Positions 60,392-64,000 of a stretch of 64,000 bases of DNA are shown here, piece by piece. This DNA comes from Erythrobacter dokdonensis DSW-74 (GTDB taxonomy: Bacteria; Pseudomonadota; Alphaproteobacteria; Sphingomonadales; Sphingomonadaceae), in NCBI RefSeq assembly GCF_001677335.1, contig NZ_LZYB01000009.1, forward strand, positions 57,519 to 121,518. The letters run 5' to 3'. Under the pieces are notes generated by a model. That model searched no databases and was not told where the DNA came from. It saw only the letters and a list, made by a program, of their open reading frames with translations. Made by a program: the position numbers and the translations under genes. Numbering within the stretch: the stretch's first letter is position 1; the number at the start of each line of letters is the position of its first letter.

Positions 60392-62572
60392 ATGGCAACA
60401 CTGCTCCTCACAGCGCTCGGCACTGCCATAGGCGGGCCGATCGGCGGAACCATCGGCGCTCTGATCGGCCGCCAGGCCGATGCCGCAATTTTTGGCGGCG
60501 GCAGCCGCCAAGGCCCTCGGCTGCGGGAACTTACGGTCAGCACCTCCAGCTACGGACAACCGCTTGCGCGCCACTTCGGGCGGATGCGCGTTCCCGGGAC
60601 CATCATCTGGTCAACCGACCTGATCGAAAGTAAGCGCAAGCAGAAAGGGCGCAAGGGTCAGCCTTCGACCGTAACCTATTCCTATTCCGCCTCTTTTGCC
60701 GTAGCTTTGTCTAGCACACCTCTAGCACGCCTTGGCCGGATCTGGGCGGATGGCAATCTGCTACGCGGCGCCCTTGATGATCTGAAAGTGGCGGGCAAAA
60801 TTCGCTTCTATCACGGTTATGGCGATGACCCGGTCGATCCACTCATCGCAGCCGACAAAGGTGGCCTTGCCCCGGCCTTTCGTGATTGCGCCTATGTCGT
60901 GTTCGAAGAACTCGAACTCGGAGACTTCGGCAACCGCATTCCCGCACTGAGCTTCGAGATCTTCGCAGAGGGCGGCGAAACCAGCGTTTCGCTGGAACTT
61001 ATGGTCCCAGGTGCAGCCGAAGGGCCATCAGCGACGTTTGCGCATCTGCGCGGTTACGCCGATGACGGAGGGCCGCTGGCAGCAACCCTCGCAACGATCG
61101 ATGAGATCATTCCGCTGGTCTGCATATCGGGCAGAGACGGTCTGCGAATTGCGCCGCGCGCCCTTCAACAGGCCGATATCATAACGCTGCCTCAACAGCT
61201 TTTTCCTGATGAGCGCTCTGGAAATGAAGGTCGGCACAAACAACGTGCGGCACCGGCAGCCAGGGAGCCTGCCGCGCTACGCTACTATGACGAAGGACGC
61301 GATTATCAACCGGGTGTTCAGCGTGCTCTTGGCTCGCGGCGTTATGGACGCGAGACGATGTTCGACCTGCCCGCCACCCTTACCGCGGATGGTGCACGGC
61401 AGCTCGCCAACAGGAGGGCCACTCGTGCGCGCTGGCAGAATGAAACTGTGCTTTGGCGGATCGGCGAACTCGACCCGCGCCTGCAGCCCGGTGCAGCGGT
61501 GCGCCTCCCGACCATGCGGGGGGTTTGGTTCATATCCAGCTGGGAGTGGTTCGAGGGCGGGGTCGAACTCTCACTCGAGCGAGTTGCTCCGGAGTTAACT
61601 GCGCAAACCATAAGCGATCCGGGTGATACGCTGCCGCCAGCTGATGAGCCGATGCCGCCAACCAGGCTGGAAGCGCTGGAAGTACCAGGCGACGGAAATC
61701 TCAATCCTGCCAGCCCTCTACTCTTCGCGGCGACGTCTGCTGCGCATTCGGGGTGGCGTGGGGCCGCACTGTATCTGGCAGAATCAAGCCGGTTGATCCC
61801 GATAGGCAGTTCGGGAACGCAGCGCGCGGTAATGGGCGCACTCCTCGAACCGCTTGCCCCCTCATCGGCGGTTCTTTTCGAACCAACATCCAGCCTGCTG
61901 GTCGAGCTCGTAGGCGAGGGACTGGACTTTGCTGATACAGATGTCAGCGGACTTGCGAACGGCGCCAACCGGCTGATGGTTGGAGGCGAAGTCGTACAGT
62001 TCGCTCGCGCTGAGGCTCTTGGCGAACGCCAGTGGCGGCTGCAGGGTCTCTTACGCGGTAGAGGTGGCACGGAGGCAGAAGCTGCAACAGGTCATTCTCC
62101 ACAGACCAGTGTCATTCTCCTCGATGATAGCCTCGTCGCGCTCGACCCGGCCGACGTTCCTCCTCTGGCGACCACGCGGATTGCGGCTATCGGTCCTGGA
62201 GACCCGGAGATCGTAATTGCCGAGTTACGCAACCCAGGTCTTTCACGGCGTCCGCTGGCACCGGTTCATGCTCGCCTGACGGTGACGCCCGGCAATCGTT
62301 GGGAACTATGCTGGACGCGTAGAGCACGAGGCCAGTGGCGCTGGGAGGACCTGGTAGAGGTCCCTCTGGTGGAAGAACAGGAGCAGTATCTTGTGGGCTA
62401 CGGCCCGGCGCTCTCCCCGTTCGTCGCTTGGTCGGTGAATGAGCCGCGCTTCGAACTTGCTTTGGAAGAACGCAGTCTGCTCATCAGCACGCATGGAACG
62501 GCTGCCTTGTGGGTGAGACAGATCGGGACCTTCGGTCAATCGCATCCGCTTTTCCTCGCTCATCTGAGCTGA
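60392..62572 (+). CDS. GTA tail-tip/host-specificity protein (g15), short form
   Basis: A 726-aa protein. It opens with a Gly-rich hydrophobic segment (GTAIGGPIGGTIGALIGRQADAAIFG), then TVSTSSYGQPLARHFGRMRVPGTIIWSTDL and YSYSASFAVALS, the standard start of g15-like and phage tail-tip proteins. The middle and end correspond to the phage-tail_3-type region (ALRYYDEGRDYQPGVQRA, VRLPTMRGVWFISSWEW). RcGTA g15 is, from memory, about 1,300 aa with an internal TIM-barrel-like domain; that domain is not evident here. It forms the tip of the tail. Confidence 0.88.
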   Translation: MATLLLTALGTAIGGPIGGTIGALIGRQADAAIFGGGSRQGPRLRELTVSTSSYGQPLARHFGRMRVPGTIIWSTDLIESKRKQKGRKGQPSTVTYSYSASFAVALSSTPLARLGRIWADGNLLRGALDDLKVAGKIRFYHGYGDDPVDPLIAADKGGLAPAFRDCAYVVFEELELGDFGNRIPALSFEIFAEGGETSVSLELMVPGAAEGPSATFAHLRGYADDGGPLAATLATIDEIIPLVCISGRDGLRIAPRALQQADIITLPQQLFPDERSGNEGRHKQRAAPAAREPAALRYYDEGRDYQPGVQRALGSRRYGRETMFDLPATLTADGARQLANRRATRARWQNETVLWRIGELDPRLQPGAAVRLPTMRGVWFISSWEWFEGGVELSLERVAPELTAQTISDPGDTLPPADEPMPPTRLEALEVPGDGNLNPASPLLFAATSAAHSGWRGAALYLAESSRLIPIGSSGTQRAVMGALLEPLAPSSAVLFEPTSSLLVELVGEGLDFADTDVSGLANGANRLMVGGEVVQFARAEALGERQWRLQGLLRGRGGTEAEAATGHSPQTSVILLDDSLVALDPADVPPLATTRIAAIGPGDPEIVIAELRNPGLSRRPLAPVHARLTVTPGNRWELCWTRRARGQWRWEDLVEVPLVEEQEQYLVGYGPALSPFVAWSVNEPRFELALEERSLLISTHGTAALWVRQIGTFGQSHPLFLAHLS

Positions 62573-62588
62573 ACCCAAGGAGTCGCCA

Positions 62589-63053
62589 ATGACCGAACCG
62601 ATCGCATTTCCCGCAAATACTCCCGCCATAGGGTTGCCGCTGCTCTTCGCCGGGCAGTCCCAAAAGGAGTTCTTCGTCAATCAGGCTTTTGCAATTCTGG
62701 ACGCCTTGGCGCATCGCGGAGTTGTTGCCTCACATGATCAACCTCCTTCAGATGTCACCGAGGGCCAATGCTACAGGGTGACGCCGAATGCGTCCGGTGC
62801 CTGGGCCTCACACGCCGATCATCTGGCCATTTTTATCGCCGGGACTTGGCATTTCATCGCACCCGAAAACGGAATGCAGTTGTTCGACCGCGATGCAGGG
62901 CAATGGTTGTGCTTTCGCTCCGGGTGGCAAGCAGCCACGGCCCCAGCGTCACCCGAAAGCGGTTCGGTTATCGATGTCGAGGCGCGGGCGGCGCTTGCAA
63001 ATCTGATTGATACTCTGAGGCTGATAGGCCTGTTTCCCCCTTCGATGCCATGA
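62589..63053 (+). CDS. DUF2793 protein, probable GTA fibre or spike component
   Basis: A 154-aa protein with the DUF2793 pattern: AIGLPLLFAGQSQKEFFVNQAFAILDAL, SDVTEGQCYRV and GTWHFIAPENGMQLFDRDAGQWLCFRSG. In Rhodobacter a DUF2793 protein belongs to the GTA head spike (GhsB), encoded away from the main cluster. Here the gene follows g15 by 16 bases with AAGGAG before the start, so it is the last gene of the operon. It probably binds the surface of recipient cells. Confidence 0.85.
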   Translation: MTEPIAFPANTPAIGLPLLFAGQSQKEFFVNQAFAILDALAHRGVVASHDQPPSDVTEGQCYRVTPNASGAWASHADHLAIFIAGTWHFIAPENGMQLFDRDAGQWLCFRSGWQAATAPASPESGSVIDVEARAALANLIDTLRLIGLFPPSMP

Positions 63054-63230
63054 TCCGCCAGGTCGAGAACGCCAGCGTTGCGCCACTCGGCATTGGATTG
63101 CCTTTTTGTTCATAATCGGCGGATAGATGCATTCTTGCAACACATGTCCACTATTGACCGCTTGCCACCGGAATGTGGAAAAGATAGAGACCTGCGGTGC
63201 CTCACGTCGATAACAAAGGGGAATTTTAGA

Positions 63231-64000
63231 ATGCGCAAACTCGTCATTGGAATGGCGATGGCCTCGACCGCGCTGACCTCGCCCGCCCTGGCCCGCGAAG
63301 GGCAGTGGTATATTCAGGGCGACGGCGGCGTCATGATCGTTGAAGACCAAGATCTCGACGTAAACGGTGTCGCCGGAGACGCCAACGCCGACTACGACAC
63401 CGATTATGACTTCGGTGCTGCCGTCGGCTATGACTTCGGTGGATTCCGGCTTGAAGCTGAAGCCAGCTACCGCGCCGCTGATCTGGACTCCGTCCGCGGA
63501 GGCCGCGAAGGCTTGGTTCTCAACCCGTCTGACACCGTTGGCTTCAACACCTTCTCGGGCAATCGCGAAGCTCTGGGTGAAGTGAACGCCCTGAGCTTCA
63601 TGCTCAACGGTCTTTTCGACTTCGGCAGCGATGATGGTCTGCAGGCCTTTGCGGGCGGTGGTGTCGGTGTTGCTCGCGTCGACATGGACGGTCGCGTGAA
63701 TGCCAACGGCCCGGGTGTGTGGAACGATTCCGACACGGGCTTTGCGTGGCAGCTGCTTGCAGGTATCCGCGCTCCGCTGAGTGACTCCTGGGACGTTGGC
63801 CTGAAGTATCGCTACTTCAATGCTCCGGACGTCAATCTGGTCGATCCGCTCGGTCGTTCTCTGGACACCAGCCTGACCACGCATTCGTTGCTGGGTTCCA
63901 TCATCTATAACTTCGGTGGTGAGGAAGCGCCGCCCCCGCCGCCGCCGCCGCCGCCTCCCCCGCCGCCGCCGCCGCCTCCCCCGCCGCCGCCGCCGCCGCC
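63231..64000 (+). CDS. OmpA-like outer membrane protein, 3' end outside the window
   Basis: The first 256 codons are present. A signal peptide (cleavage after SPALA, about residue 22) is followed by an eight-stranded-barrel-type domain (about 23-225) with alternating aromatic and polar strands (GQWYIQGDGGVMIVED, YDFGAAVGYDFGGFRLEAEASYRAAD, WDVGLKYRYFNAP). From residue 234 the rest of the visible sequence is proline only, at least 23 codons, made of CCG, CCC and CCT. This linker usually precedes a C-terminal peptidoglycan-binding OmpA domain, which would lie beyond 64000. AAGGGGAA before the ATG supports the start. Confidence 0.9.
   Translation, partial: MRKLVIGMAMASTALTSPALAREGQWYIQGDGGVMIVEDQDLDVNGVAGDANADYDTDYDFGAAVGYDFGGFRLEAEASYRAADLDSVRGGREGLVLNPSDTVGFNTFSGNREALGEVNALSFMLNGLFDFGSDDGLQAFAGGGVGVARVDMDGRVNANGPGVWNDSDTGFAWQLLAGIRAPLSDSWDVGLKYRYFNAPDVNLVDPLGRSLDTSLTTHSLLGSIIYNFGGEEAPPPPPPPPPPPPPPPPPPPPPPP

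Larger units (their letters stand above)
49136..63053 (+). mobile_element. Gene transfer agent (RcGTA-type) structural cluster
   Basis: Seventeen co-directional genes follow the gene order of the Rhodobacter capsulatus GTA: small terminase, large terminase, portal, g3.5, prohead protease, capsid, connector, a short ORF, DUF3168, tail tube, two tail chaperones, tape measure, DUF2460, DUF2163, NlpC/P60 peptidase, tail-tip protein and a DUF2793 protein. Most neighbours overlap by ATGA or GTGA. No integrase, repressor, replication, att-like repeats or lysis genes are present, and base composition matches the chromosome. RcGTA-like clusters are known in Sphingomonadales; such particles package host DNA. 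Confidence 0.9.

Noticed and set aside
49136..63053. Active tailed prophage
   Set aside because: No integrase, repressor, replication, lysis or flanking att-like repeats, and gene content and order match RcGTA; GTA is the better reading, though genes just beyond 64000 cannot be seen.

Overview
The window is high-GC, almost gap-free bacterial chromosome. It looks like an alphaproteobacterium of the order Sphingomonadales, most like the Erythrobacteraceae. Pointers are a serine palmitoyltransferase with its own acyl carrier protein (sphingolipid synthesis), CtrA and DivK, a DUF4167 protein, a DksA with a degenerate zinc finger, an OmpA-type porin with a poly-proline linker, and a gene transfer agent (GTA) head-tail cluster. 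No rRNA, tRNA, CRISPR array, insertion sequence or integrase was found.

Layout. 1-5.0 kb: the 5' end of a secreted protein, a beta-lactamase-fold serine hydrolase, an Ala-rich lipoprotein and polA. 5.1-14.4 kb: a parS-like site, a CDC48/p97-type AAA ATPase, a scoA/HAD-like lipoprotein/scoB operon, a CaiB-type CoA transferase, a DUF418 membrane protein (with a second parS-like site inside it) and metK. 14.5-25 kb: lnt, DUF4167, prfA-prmC, hisS, ppa, lptB-rpoN and ctrA. 25-33 kb: MscS channel, trmB, M50 protease, maeB and mutS. 33-43 kb: 3-hydroxybutyryl-CoA dehydrogenase, cobalamin adenosyltransferase, HIG1 protein, gluQ, HNH nuclease, kynA-kynU, a peptide-binding lipoprotein, PilZ and dksA. 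43-49 kb: a tightly overlapping DUF3572-HAD-RidA-GDPD-FemAB-like operon, divK, an orphan DUF5706 (Pycsar-effector-like) membrane protein and the acp-spt sphingolipid pair. 49-63 kb: the GTA cluster (small terminase through the tail-tip protein, plus a DUF2793 protein). 63.2 kb to the end: a truncated OmpA-like gene.

How the genes work together. Most genes form short operons joined by ATGA or GTGA start/stop overlaps, so translational coupling is the main organisation. The GTA cluster encodes DNA packaging (g1, g2), the head (g3-g5), connectors (g6-g8), the tail (g9-g12) and the baseplate/tip with a peptidase (g13-g15). It has no integration, replication or lysis genes, which fits a domesticated GTA and not an active prophage. 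CtrA, known to be needed for GTA function in Rhodobacter, is 25 kb upstream, and a DivK homologue is only 3 kb upstream.

The least ordinary signals are these. First, the GTA g12 protein carries about 570 extra N-terminal residues that look like a sugar-binding/TIM-barrel module, while g15 is correspondingly short. Second, a near-consensus promoter with a palindromic operator-like sequence and an attenuator-like hairpin precedes the GTA operon. Third, hairpins bracket the capsid gene. Fourth, there are two parS-like sites and a pair of inverted DnaA-box-like sequences. Fifth, a HAD-like lipoprotein gene is wedged, by overlaps on both sides, between the two subunits of a CoA transferase.
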